A DNA stretch of 64,000 nt from an uncultured Dehalococcoidia bacterium (GTDB lineage: Bacteria; Chloroflexota; Dehalococcoidia; Bin125). Below, piece after piece: positions 40,975 to 49,071 of the stretch; the stretch's first letter is position 1; the number at the start of each line of letters is the position of its first letter. The notes beneath the pieces are model-generated. The model was not told the DNA's origin. It saw nothing but the letters and a program-made list of their open reading frames with translations, and searched no databases. The stretch spans positions 86,332 through 150,331 of the forward strand of contig CATQGW010000002.1 of assembly GCA_958295515.1 (NCBI GenBank), in the 5' to 3' direction. Made by a program: the position numbers and the translations under genes.

Positions 40975-41805
40975 ATGCGGCGTTCACCCGTGGCGGTCCG
41001 ACGCGAAGACCAATCGGAAGCGCAGGTCGAGGCCTTTCGCACGCTGTTCCAGCAGCAGAGCGAGCGGCTCTGGAGCGCCGACCGCGACATCGAGTGGGAC
41101 CGGGGCGCGCAAATCCCCGACGCCAAGCGCGACGCCTGGCTGCGCATGATGAATGTCTTCCACGGCCTCGAGGTCATGGGCCTGGACACGATCCAGGTGA
41201 TGATGGGCAAGGCCACCCACCAGCTGCGCAACCCCAGCCTCAACCTCTATCTGGCCGCGCAGTGTCAGGATGAAGCGCGGCATGTCTACGCGCTGGACCG
41301 CTATCTGACTGAGGCCGGCGGGCACGGCTATCTGAGCGGCCCCGAGCGCTTTCTGATCGAGCGCTTCGGCGGCATGGCCTCTTGGGGCTTCTACCGCGTC
41401 GAAAACTGGCTCATCTCGACCCTGTTCAGCGAGAACTTCGCCGCGCTCTTCCTCCAGCAGACACTCGACATCCCCGACATCGACCCCCTCGCCAAGCAGA
41501 TTTTCCGCCTGATCCTGCGCGACGAAGTGCGCCACGTGAACTTCCTGCACACGATCCTGCCGCAGCTGGTCGACGAGCTGTCGCCGCTCGGACGCAGCTA
41601 CGTCTGGCAAAGCCAACTGCTGCTGGCCGGCGCGACCGCGCTGGGACTGCGCCGCATCAAGCGCGACGCCCAGACGCTGGGCATCGACGTGGACGGCTAC
41701 AAGCGCACGCTGATCGAGAACCTCGACGTGCAGCTGCGCGACGCCGGGCTGGACCGCTTCCTGCGCATCGAGAGCTACCAGCGCATCCTGGATATCGCGG
41801 TCTGA
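40975..41805 (+). CDS. ferritin-like diiron protein, ribonucleotide reductase small-subunit (R2)-like
   Basis: Protein of 276 residues, nearly all helical, started at an ATG with GGAGGAGG upstream. A full diiron ligand set is visible: Glu66 (FHGLEV), Glu100 and His103 (QDEARH), Glu153 (FSENF), Glu184 and His187 (RDEVRH). This is the R2/ferritin-like oxidase pattern. The window's reductase is B12-dependent and needs no R2, and no nrdA lies nearby, so this is more likely an oxidase or oxygenase of the R2-like group. A Nudix gene follows after seven bases. The physiological substrate is unknown. Confidence 0.82.
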   Translation: MRRSPVAVRREDQSEAQVEAFRTLFQQQSERLWSADRDIEWDRGAQIPDAKRDAWLRMMNVFHGLEVMGLDTIQVMMGKATHQLRNPSLNLYLAAQCQDEARHVYALDRYLTEAGGHGYLSGPERFLIERFGGMASWGFYRVENWLISTLFSENFAALFLQQTLDIPDIDPLAKQIFRLILRDEVRHVNFLHTILPQLVDELSPLGRSYVWQSQLLLAGATALGLRRIKRDAQTLGIDVDGYKRTLIENLDVQLRDAGLDRFLRIESYQRILDIAV

Positions 41806-41812
41806 GCGGCCG

Positions 41813-42379
41813 ATGAGCGACACGTGGCAGCGTCAATCGAGCGAGCAGCTGGCCGACTACCGCTTCTTCAAGCTGCGCCAGGACATCAGCCGCCACCCCC
41901 GCTCCGGCCGCGACCACCGCTTCTTCATCTTCGAGTTCCCCGATTGGGTCAACATCATCCCGCTGACCAGCGACGACGAGGTCGTGTTCGTTCGCCAGTT
42001 TCGCCACGGCACGCGGGAAATGACGCTGGAAGTGCCCGGCGGCATCGTGGACCCGGGCGAGACGCCGAAGCAGGCGGCGCTGCGCGAGCTCTTCGAGGAG
42101 AGCGGCTACCGGCCGGCCGGCGGCGACGCCGCCGAGCTCGGCTGGGTGCATCCCAACCCCGCCCTACAGGAGAACCGCTGCTGGTCGTTCCTCGCCCAAC
42201 GGGTCGAAAAGACGGTCGAGGACGATCACATCGTCGGCACCAGCTCAGAGGCAATCGAGGTTTTCACCATCCCCTTGCGCGAAATCCCGGGCATGATCAG
42301 CCGCGCCGAGATCACTCACGCGCTAACCATCGCCGCCTTCGATCACCACAACCGCTGGCTGGCCGCAAACGGCGCTTAG
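41813..42379 (+). CDS. Nudix hydrolase (ADP-sugar pyrophosphatase-like)
   Basis: Protein of 188 residues. The Nudix box GGIVDPGETPKQAALRELF continuing EESGY (about 76-98) fits G-x5-E-x7-R-E-U-x-E-E-x-G-U exactly. The preceding VVFVRQFRHGTREMTLEVP is typical of the ADP-ribose/ADP-sugar pyrophosphatase branch. It follows the diiron protein closely on the same strand and its stop overlaps the end of the convergent cupin gene by four bases. Substrate not provable from sequence. Confidence 0.88.
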   Translation: MSDTWQRQSSEQLADYRFFKLRQDISRHPRSGRDHRFFIFEFPDWVNIIPLTSDDEVVFVRQFRHGTREMTLEVPGGIVDPGETPKQAALRELFEESGYRPAGGDAAELGWVHPNPALQENRCWSFLAQRVEKTVEDDHIVGTSSEAIEVFTIPLREIPGMISRAEITHALTIAAFDHHNRWLAANGA

Positions 42380-42750
42380 CCGCGCAGCCGGTCGATGTCG
42401 AAGTCGTCGGGCAGCGGGATGAACAGACTGCGGCGCGGCGCTTCGATCTCCCGCGTGATGTGCCCCTGCCCCGTCGTGTCGTCGGCGAGCAGAATCTCGC
42501 CCGCGCCGAGCTGGCATTTGGCGCCGTCGCCGCACTCGATCTCGACCACCCCGCTGAGCGTCACCACGAACTGCCGCCGCGGCGCGTTGTGGAAGTCCAA
42601 CTCGCCGCCCGCCGGCGTCTCGCGGAAGATCACGCCCTCGGCCTCGAACAGCTCGGAGAGCGCCCCGTAGCGGCTTTCCGCCAGCGCAATCTCAATCGTC
42701 TCGAAATGCGACTGCTCGTCGTCGCCGGTGTAGACGCGCGTGATTTCCAT
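42376..42750 (-). CDS. cupin domain protein
   Basis: Protein of 124 residues with one cupin beta barrel: GGELDFHNAPRRQFVVTLSG and GAGEILLADDTTGQGHIT. The usual first cupin motif has two His; here only FHNAPR remains with Arg following, so the metal site is partly altered. It is a tandem paralogue of the next gene (shared ITRVY or ITRMY start and GDGVSHF-like block). The start has GAGAGGAA upstream. Metal-dependent enzyme or binding protein; function unknown. Confidence 0.8.
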   Translation of the reverse strand: MEITRVYTGDDEQSHFETIEIALAESRYGALSELFEAEGVIFRETPAGGELDFHNAPRRQFVVTLSGVVEIECGDGAKCQLGAGEILLADDTTGQGHITREIEAPRRSLFIPLPDDFDIDRLRG

Positions 42751-42762
42751 AACGGATTCCTC

Positions 42763-43149
42763 TCAGGCTTCGAACTGGCGGGCCCAGCGATGCACATCCC
42801 AATCGTCCGGCAGGTCGACCATCAGGCTAAAGCGCGGGCCTTCGACATCCACCGTGCGGTGGCCCGGACCGTCGGTGTCTTCAGCCAGGCAAATCTCCCC
42901 GGGGCCGAAGCGCCGCTTCTCACCGTGCCCGACTTCAACTTCGACAACGCCGGTGATGATGATGATCATCCGCTTGCCCGGCGTGGTGTGCCAGTCAATC
43001 GTCAGCCCCGGCTCAGTCGTACGGAAGAAGCACTGCCCGGGGAAGAGCCGCCGCGTGACGCCGCCCACATCGCTGATGTGCTGCGCAACCTCCACATCCT
43101 CAAAGTGCGAGACGCCGTCGTCGCCCTGGTACATGCGGGTGATGCGCAT
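42763..43149 (-). CDS. cupin domain protein
   Basis: Protein of 128 residues, paralogue of the cupin immediately downstream. LTIDWHTTPGKRMIIIITG is the first cupin motif with one His, and GPGEICLAEDTDGPGHRT the second. Both proteins open with MRITRMYQGDD or MEITRVYTGDD, so they come from a duplication. It is preceded by AGAGGAGCGG. The HAD gene upstream ends 20 bases before. The pair probably works together on one small molecule, which cannot be named. Confidence 0.8.
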   Translation of the reverse strand: MRITRMYQGDDGVSHFEDVEVAQHISDVGGVTRRLFPGQCFFRTTEPGLTIDWHTTPGKRMIIIITGVVEVEVGHGEKRRFGPGEICLAEDTDGPGHRTVDVEGPRFSLMVDLPDDWDVHRWARQFEA

Positions 43150-43169
43150 CGTTCCGCTCCTCTGCGCTG

Positions 43170-43862
43170 CTACGGCGCGGCGGGTAGTCGCCAGTATTCC
43201 GCCAGCTCGTCGAGACTGGCCACCATCAGCGTAGGCGTCGCGTCGGCCGGCGCATGCTCGCCCTCGCGGTTGACCCAGACCGACGGCACGCCCAGCGCGA
43301 CGGACGGCCGAATGTCGTGCGCAATCGAGCCGGCGATATGCAGCTGCTGCGCGGGCGAAATCCCCCGCGAGGACTGAAGCGCAGCCCAGTGCGCGGGCGT
43401 CGGCTTGTACGAGCGCAGCTGCTCAGCGGTGATGAGCTCGTCGAACGGCACGCCGAGCGTGCGGACGCTGCCGCGCAGCCCGTCAAGCGTCACGTTGGAG
43501 AGGATCGCCAGCGGGCGCTCCAGCCGACGCAGACGTTGAAGAAACGCGGGCGCGTCGTCGAACGGCGGCCACTCGCGCAGCGAAGCGGCGAACTCCCGCC
43601 CGCGCGATTGCGGCAACTCCACGCCAAACTCTGCGGCGGTGCGCAGCACGCTCAGCGCCAGCACCTCGTCATAAGCGCGGTAGCGCTCGTGCTCCACAAC
43701 CAGTTCGATCTCGATGCGGCGCTCAACGAAGCGACCCAGGTCGATCTCCGCCAGTTCGGGAATGCGCTCAACCGCAGCGCGCACGCCGCCCCGCCAGTCG
43801 ATCAGCGTGCCGTAGCAGTCGAACGAGATCACGGCGGCGTCGCGGGGGTCGGGAGTCGTCAT
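43170..43862 (-). CDS. haloacid dehalogenase type II-like HAD hydrolase
   Basis: Protein of 230 residues. FDCYGTLIDWRGG near the N-terminus holds the nucleophile Asp and follows the type II haloacid dehalogenase pattern. ILSNVTLDGLRGSV gives motif II, ELITAEQLRSYKPTPAHW the motif III Lys, and HIAGSIAHDIRPSVALG with VWVNREG motif IV. It overlaps the dinB stop by four bases and is followed by the two cupin genes. Dehalogenase or phosphatase activity is possible; substrate unknown. Confidence 0.85.
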   Translation of the reverse strand: MTTPDPRDAAVISFDCYGTLIDWRGGVRAAVERIPELAEIDLGRFVERRIEIELVVEHERYRAYDEVLALSVLRTAAEFGVELPQSRGREFAASLREWPPFDDAPAFLQRLRRLERPLAILSNVTLDGLRGSVRTLGVPFDELITAEQLRSYKPTPAHWAALQSSRGISPAQQLHIAGSIAHDIRPSVALGVPSVWVNREGEHAPADATPTLMVASLDELAEYWRLPAAP

Positions 43863-45103
43863 GGTCGGTTCCGATCATCGTCGCCTGCGCCCAAATGCAC
43901 CACCTCCGCGCCGAAGCGAGTTTGCAGGTCGTCGACCGCCGAGCGCAACGCGGCCTGCCGCGCCCGGCGTTCGGCCGATTCCGGCGGCGTCGCGGCCGGG
44001 CGGGTTGCAGCGTCGAACAGCGAGAGCTGGGCGACCGCGTCCTGCGCCGCTTCGAGATTCGAGACACCCACACCGATCAAGCGAAAGCGGCGCGAGGGGC
44101 GGCACTGCTCGCGCAGCAGCGCCAGCGCCGCCGACGTGATCTCGTCCACATCGTCGCTCGCGCCGGCCAGCGTGCGCTGGCGGGTGAAGGTGGTGAAGTC
44201 CGAGAGGCGCAGCTTGATCTGCACCGTGCGGGCGCGCAGCTCGGCGCGGCGCAGCCGCCGACTCACATCCCTCGCCTGGCCGCGAGCCGTCTCCGCGAGC
44301 TTGTCATAATCGCCGAGATCCTCCGCGAACGTGGTCTCCGAAGAGATCGACTTGGTCTCGCGCGTCGTGCTCACCTCGCGCGGGTCGATCCCGCGCGCCA
44401 GCTCATGGAACCATTCGCCGCGCGCGCCGAAGCGGTCAATCAGCCAGGGCAGCGGGCGCTGCGCCAGGTCGCCCACGCTCTCCACACCGGCCTCACGCAG
44501 GCGCTGCGCCGTCTTGGGGCCGATGCCCCACAACTCCGAAATCGGCAGCGGCGCGAGAAACGCCTCCTCCGTGCCGGGCGGCACGATCGTCAGGCCGTCC
44601 GGCTTGTCGCGGTCCGAAGCGATCTTGGCGATCGACTTGCTGGTGCCCGCGCCGCAGGAGATCGTCAGCCCGGTCTCCTCGCGCACCCGCCGCTTAATCC
44701 AGCGCGCCACCTCCGCCGGCGTCTCCCCCGACTCCACGCGCTGCGAGATATCGATGAACGCCTCATCCAGCGAGAGCGGCTCCACCAGCGGGCTGACGCT
44801 GCGAAAGATGTCCATGATCTGCTCGGAGACCTCGCGGTAGCGGCTGAAGCGCGGGCGCACGATCTCCGCATGCGGACATAACCGCACCGCCGTGCGCATC
44901 GGCATCGCCGAGCGGCAGCCGTACACGCGGCTCTCATAGGACGCCGCCGCAACCACCCCCCGCGCCCGCGGCGAGCCGCCCACCAGCACCGGCTTGCCGC
45001 GCAGCTCGGGCTGGTCGTGCTGCTCCACGGAGGCGTAGAACGCATCCATATCGGCGTGAATGATCCGCCGCTGCGGCGCCGTGGAACCGTCCTCAACACT
45101 CAT
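43859..45103 (-). CDS. dinB: DNA polymerase IV (Y-family, DinB)
   Basis: Error-prone translesion polymerase. About 414 residues from the ATG at 45103. HADMDAFYASVEQ holds the first catalytic Asp and the steric-gate region, and SLDEAFIDI the Asp-Glu pair near 110. YESRVYGCRSAMP, CGAGTSKSIAKIASD, the helix-hairpin-helix ELWGIGPKTAQRL and little-finger segments are typical. The usual C-terminal clamp-binding peptide may be QLSLFD near 380. A palindrome, GGATAC-C-GTATCC, overlaps its -10. The HAD gene follows with a four-base overlap. Confidence 0.95.
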   Translation of the reverse strand: MSVEDGSTAPQRRIIHADMDAFYASVEQHDQPELRGKPVLVGGSPRARGVVAAASYESRVYGCRSAMPMRTAVRLCPHAEIVRPRFSRYREVSEQIMDIFRSVSPLVEPLSLDEAFIDISQRVESGETPAEVARWIKRRVREETGLTISCGAGTSKSIAKIASDRDKPDGLTIVPPGTEEAFLAPLPISELWGIGPKTAQRLREAGVESVGDLAQRPLPWLIDRFGARGEWFHELARGIDPREVSTTRETKSISSETTFAEDLGDYDKLAETARGQARDVSRRLRRAELRARTVQIKLRLSDFTTFTRQRTLAGASDDVDEITSAALALLREQCRPSRRFRLIGVGVSNLEAAQDAVAQLSLFDAATRPAATPPESAERRARQAALRSAVDDLQTRFGAEVVHLGAGDDDRNRP

Positions 45104-45105
45104 GC

Positions 45106-45118
45106 GGATACCGTATCC
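45106..45118. promoter_or_regulatory. palindrome GGATACCGTATCC over the dinB -10 box
   Basis: A perfect 6+1+6 palindrome lies just upstream of the dinB start. On the minus strand it contains the -10 candidate TACGGT, six bases before the ATG at 45103. A regulator bound here would block the promoter. It does not match the usual LexA boxes I know, so any SOS role is speculative. Confidence 0.4.
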
Positions 45119-45144
45119 ACTCTGCGAAGGGAACGGATAACGGA

Positions 45145-45756
45145 ATGGGGATCGCGGAACGTCTGCGACGGCGCATCGGCGGCGCATCGCGCAGCAACGC
45201 GGCACTGGATCAAGCGATCGCGCTGCTCGCCGAAGCGGAGCAGCTGGCGCGCCGCGGGCGCGGCGCGGCGGCGCGCGAACCGGCGCAGCGCGCGCTGGCG
45301 CTGCTCGCCGAAGCCGGCCAGACCGACGAGCTCGACCTCCGCCTGGGCGCGGCCTACGCCTACTGCGGCGAGCTTGATCCCGCCCTGCGCCACGCCCGCG
45401 CCGCCGCGCTGGCCCGCCCCTACGACGTCGATTCGCGCCTCACGCTGGGCAACGTGCGGCTCGCGCGCAACGAGCTGATCGAAGCCGCGCACGAGTTCGA
45501 CGCAGTGATCGAGGAGTTCGGCGCAGAACCCGACGCCGCCAACGGGCGGCGAGCAACAATCCTGGCGGGCGGTGACGCGCCGGTCGACGAGCTGCCCGCC
45601 GACGACGCCGACTGGCGCGACGCCGCGCGCCTGCTGATCGGCCTCTGGTCTGCCGCCGGCATCGTCGAACCGCGCCTGGCCGCCCTCAGCGGCGCAGACG
45701 CCCTGACCCTGGCGCTGCTCGAAGCCGTGCTGCTCGAAGCGCAAAAGGAGACATAA
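45145..45756 (+). CDS. tetratricopeptide-like helical protein
   Basis: Protein of 203 residues, Ala/Leu/Arg-rich and all helical, started at an ATG with AAGGGAACG upstream. Helical pairs such as ALDQAIALLAEAEQLARRG, PALRHARAAALARPYDV and RLTLGNVRLARNELIEAAHEF follow a TPR pattern over about 18-130. The C-terminus is a separate helical end. It is divergent from dinB and is followed after two bases by a small gene, so the two form an operon. Likely a protein-protein interaction scaffold; partner unknown. Confidence 0.65.
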   Translation: MGIAERLRRRIGGASRSNAALDQAIALLAEAEQLARRGRGAAAREPAQRALALLAEAGQTDELDLRLGAAYAYCGELDPALRHARAAALARPYDVDSRLTLGNVRLARNELIEAAHEFDAVIEEFGAEPDAANGRRATILAGGDAPVDELPADDADWRDAARLLIGLWSAAGIVEPRLAALSGADALTLALLEAVLLEAQKET

Positions 45757-45758
45757 CA

Positions 45759-46082
45759 ATGGGACTCTTCGACAACCTGCGCGCCCGCTTCGCCGCCCTG
45801 CGCACAATGCCCGAAGCCGAGGCGGCAACGCTGGCCGACGTAGAGACCGTGCGTCGGGCAATCCGCGCCGAAGCCGAACGCCTCGGCCGCCGCCGGCGCA
45901 TCTCGGTCACGATGCTGATGGAGCATTCGACGGAGGACCTGCGCCGGGTAGACCTGTTCCAAATCATCGCCCACCTCAACGCGGAGGGTGAAGTACGGAA
46001 CGTGGAGCAGGACTCGTTCGGCAACCTGAAGTTCGATGTGGGCAGCCTGGGCGAAGCGAGCGGCTCCCAGCGCCCCAATTGA
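45759..46082 (+). CDS. hypothetical protein
   Basis: Protein of 107 residues. A basic, helical start (GLFDNLRARFAALRTMPEAE) is followed by ISVTMLMEHSTEDLRRVDLFQIIAHL and a beta-like end, VEQDSFGNLKFDVGSLGEA. The central part looks like a winged-helix-type fold, but I cannot name a family. It begins two bases after the TPR-like gene. Function unknown. Confidence 0.55.
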   Translation: MGLFDNLRARFAALRTMPEAEAATLADVETVRRAIRAEAERLGRRRRISVTMLMEHSTEDLRRVDLFQIIAHLNAEGEVRNVEQDSFGNLKFDVGSLGEASGSQRPN

Positions 46083-46155
46083 TGATCGCACTATATAGGT
46101 TATGTATGAGCACCCTCGAATTTTCGCGCCAATTCCGTCATTCCCGCCCGTTTTT

Positions 46156-46190
46156 CGTCATACCCGCGCCCCGCCGCGGGTATCTCGCCG
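46156..46190. repeat. single REP palindrome
   Basis: CGTCATACCCGCG, loop CCCCGC, CGCGGGTATCTCGCCG. A half copy CCGTCATTCCCGCCC precedes it (46136-46150). It occupies the gap between two convergent genes. Confidence 0.75.
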
Positions 46191-46269
46191 CGCTGCCTCC
46201 CAGGCCCTCCGATCCGTCGCACCCGTCCCCGAAGCAGCGGAAACGGCGGAATCGAGAGCGAGGCAGCGC

Positions 46270-47232
46270 CTAGGGCGCCCGCTCGAACACGACCTGAAAC
46301 TCCATCTGCCCCGACTCCTCGATCGACAGCACCCGGAAGCCCGTCGGCGCCTCAATCTCATAATCCGTCAGCACAATCTCCGTCGAGCCCGACACGACCA
46401 CCAGACCATCCACGTACTGCCCCTCCAGCACGATCTGCACCGCGTTCGTCACGCCGTGCAATTCGAGCGTCCCCGCAACCGTGGCGGACAGCGTGTCGCC
46501 GTCGACCGGTAGGCGTTCGATCACAATCGGCTCCGTCAGCCGGAACGTGGCGAAGGGGTAGGTGTCCGACTCCAGGCCGCGGTCGCGCAGCGCGCCGTCG
46601 CGGAAACTCTGGTCGCTGCGCAGCGTGCGCAGGTCCGCGACGATCTCCACCGCCGTCACCGCCGCGCCGTCGAAGCTCAGCGACGCCTCAATCTGCCCCG
46701 TGCGCCCCACCGCCGTCGCCGCGCCGATGTTCGCCAGCTCCTCATCGATCCGGTAGCCCACGAACGAGTCGCCGCGCTCCGACAGCACCCACTCACCGGC
46801 CAGCTCCGCCAACGACGGCGGCGGCACATCTTCGCTCAGCTCCTCTTCCGCATCTTCCGCAGGCTGCCCGTCCCCGCCCTCAGAGTCGCTTGTGGCGTCG
46901 GAGCCGGGCGACGCCGCCTCCGACGGCTCGTCGGCGGCGCTGTCGCCGTAGTCCGCGTCCTCGCTGCTGATCTCCCGCACCCCGTCGTCTTCCGCCTGCG
47001 CAGCCTGCTGCGGCTCGAGCTGCTCCACCTGCTGCGCTGCGGTCTGCGCCTGCGGCGCTTCCTGCTCGCTGCGCACCGACTGCACCGCCGCCTCAAGCGA
47101 GGCCGGCGGCGGCGGATCGCCGCGCAGCGCGAAATACCAGAGCAGCACCAGCAGCACCGCAAGCACGGCGACCAGCGCGGCGATGAGGATCAGGCGGCGC
47201 GGCGAGAGCAGCAGGCGCAGGGCTGCGAGCAT
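46270..47232 (-). CDS. YceI family protein with membrane anchor and acidic linker
   Basis: Protein of 320 residues. One N-terminal membrane helix (LILIAALVAVLAVLLVLLWYF, about 14-34) and a long Glu/Asp/Ala/Gln-rich linker (60-135) precede a YceI lipocalin-like domain (about 143-320). Domain marks are SFVGYRIDEEL, DLRTLRSDQSFRDGAL, TYPFATFRLTEP and GTLELHGVTNAVQIVL. YceI proteins bind isoprenoid-like ligands in a beta barrel. GGGAG is the ribosome site. It is the only membrane-tethered YceI form in the window; ligand unknown. Confidence 0.87.
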   Translation of the reverse strand: MLAALRLLLSPRRLILIAALVAVLAVLLVLLWYFALRGDPPPPASLEAAVQSVRSEQEAPQAQTAAQQVEQLEPQQAAQAEDDGVREISSEDADYGDSAADEPSEAASPGSDATSDSEGGDGQPAEDAEEELSEDVPPPSLAELAGEWVLSERGDSFVGYRIDEELANIGAATAVGRTGQIEASLSFDGAAVTAVEIVADLRTLRSDQSFRDGALRDRGLESDTYPFATFRLTEPIVIERLPVDGDTLSATVAGTLELHGVTNAVQIVLEGQYVDGLVVVSGSTEIVLTDYEIEAPTGFRVLSIEESGQMEFQVVFERAP

Positions 47233-47307
47233 CGGGCGTTCTCCCTGTCGCCAGCGTAGCGGGCGATCCGCCGCGCGCCGAGCCGCCGCGCAGGGACGCG
47301 CGATCGA

Positions 47308-49020
47308 TCAGGCGTGCAGCGCCTCCCCGCGGTGCAGCCGCGCCGCCGTTTCGTACGTCTGGTTCATCGAGCGCACCGTCGGCGCATGCGCAGTTAGGAA
47401 ACGGCTCGCGCCGATCAACACGTCGTCCGCCTCCGGACGGCCCGCGAACCGGTCCGCCAAGCGCAGCGCCGCGTCGTAAATCTGGAACGAGTGGAAGCCG
47501 GCATCCTCGCGCAGCAGCGCCGTGCCCAATGTGCGGACGATCTCCGTCTGCTGGCCGGACGCCAGCAGATCGGCCACCGCCTGCGATGTCTCATCGACTT
47601 GCTGCTGGCGATCGAAATGCACGAGCAGGTCGTCGGTCGAGGTCGCTCCCCCGTTCGGCTCGGGGCGCGGCTGGCGGGGCATATTGAGAAAGCGTTCCAG
47701 ATACACCGACGCCGCGCCGTCGAGAATGCCGCGCGCCAGCTCCCGCGAGGGCGCGCGCTGCATCGCCCGATCCACCGCGTTGGTGTAGGTGAACGTGTGG
47801 TGGACGGTGTTCCAGTCGCCGAACTCGTTGGAGATGTGGAAGTGCAGCGGTCGCCGCGCCGCAGCGTAGGCGACCGTCAGGCTGAGCTCCCCCAGCGGCG
47901 CGCCGTTGCGGGCTGCGTCGACGATCCGACGCAGCGAATCGGCGGGCGGATCGTCGAGAATCGACTCGGCCAGGGGGCGGTGCTCGTCCCACGACTCGTT
48001 ATGTTGCCCGCCCACCGCGAGCGCCTCGTCCAGCGCCTCGTCGGCCTCGGCAAGCAGCGTCGGCAAATCCACCGGATGCTGCCAGGCGGAGGCCTCCTCC
48101 ATCCGCTGCGCGCCCGTGATCGTGGGGATCACCGAGCTGAGCACATCGGGCGCGGTCTCCCAGCCCACCGCGTCGAGCAATTCGCAAGCCTTGTTGGCGA
48201 AATCGAGCGTGTGCCCGACATCCATGAACGTGTGATCGGTGGAGGCGGCGAAGAGCAGATCGGCGAGCTGTTGGGCGTCGAGCCCGACTGCGGCGGCGGT
48301 GCGCAGGCAGCGTTCGGCCGCGTCGCGCGAGCGCACCTCGGAGAAGCGGCGGAACCAGGCGCGAAACTGCTCGGGGCGCGCCTCCTCCGTGTCCAGCGCC
48401 GCGATATCAAAGTCCGGCGGCTGCCCCTGCACGCTGCGCGCGACATGCACCACCCCCTGGTACAGCGCGCGCGGGCGGTCGTCGGGATCGAGCTGCGGCA
48501 GCACATTGGCCATCGCGGTGAGGATCGAAAGGCCGCTGGACCAGCCGGCGGCGCGATTGCGCACACCGAAACGCGCCGCCCGCTCCAGCACGATGTCCGA
48601 CCGCCCCGCCGCGCACAGCCCAATCACCGACTTCGCAATCACCAGCCGCAAATTCTGCTCCAACCCCTCCTGCAGCTTGCGCGTCCAGTGCGCCACCGCC
48701 TCTTCCTCCTGCGGCTGCGGATCGATCCAGACCTCGCCATCGCGGATTTCACTGCCGAAGGCCGCCACATCGTCCGCGAACAGATCGAAGGCGCAGCCGC
48801 CCGAGAGGTCGAACTTGGCGTGATGCCAGTGGCAGGTCAGGATGCCGTCGGCGACCGTCCCCTGCGACAGCGGGAAGCCCATATGCGGGCAACGGTTGTC
48901 GACGGCGAACACCCGCTCGTTGTGCCAGAACACGGCGACGGTGCGCTCGCCGGTGGAGACGACGCGCACGCCGTCCCGCTGGAGTTCTTCAAGCGCGCAA
49001 ACGCGGACAGTGGCAGTCAT
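47308..49020 (-). CDS. Rieske [2Fe-2S] domain fused to a large helical domain
   Basis: Protein of 570 residues. Residues 1-105 are a Rieske domain: Cys44-His46 in CPHMGFPLSQG and Cys63-His66 in CHWHHAKF. The remaining 460 residues are almost wholly helical (AHWTRKLQEGLEQNLRLVI, LSILTAMANVLPQLDPDD, DHTFMDVGHTLDFANKACE, DWNTVHHTFTYTNAVDRAM) and match no oxygenase alpha domain; no mononuclear iron site is apparent. Several conserved-looking His (GHTLDF, HFHISNEF) could bind a metal. The layout is unusual. Function unknown; an electron-transfer input to an unknown reaction is plausible. Confidence 0.82.
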   Translation of the reverse strand: MTATVRVCALEELQRDGVRVVSTGERTVAVFWHNERVFAVDNRCPHMGFPLSQGTVADGILTCHWHHAKFDLSGGCAFDLFADDVAAFGSEIRDGEVWIDPQPQEEEAVAHWTRKLQEGLEQNLRLVIAKSVIGLCAAGRSDIVLERAARFGVRNRAAGWSSGLSILTAMANVLPQLDPDDRPRALYQGVVHVARSVQGQPPDFDIAALDTEEARPEQFRAWFRRFSEVRSRDAAERCLRTAAAVGLDAQQLADLLFAASTDHTFMDVGHTLDFANKACELLDAVGWETAPDVLSSVIPTITGAQRMEEASAWQHPVDLPTLLAEADEALDEALAVGGQHNESWDEHRPLAESILDDPPADSLRRIVDAARNGAPLGELSLTVAYAAARRPLHFHISNEFGDWNTVHHTFTYTNAVDRAMQRAPSRELARGILDGAASVYLERFLNMPRQPRPEPNGGATSTDDLLVHFDRQQQVDETSQAVADLLASGQQTEIVRTLGTALLREDAGFHSFQIYDAALRLADRFAGRPEADDVLIGASRFLTAHAPTVRSMNQTYETAARLHRGEALHA

Positions 49021-49071
49021 GGTGGTACTCCGTGGTGATGTACGCAGAGTACGCCGCCGCGAACGCGCAGA

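Noticed and set aside
40975..41805. Calling the diiron gene nrdB
   Set aside because: The fold and ligands match R2-like proteins broadly, but no nrdA is near and the reductase seen is B12-dependent.
46079..46273. A 64-residue open frame between the small unknown gene and the YceI gene
   Set aside because: It is built mostly from a REP palindrome and has no ribosome site or protein-like composition.
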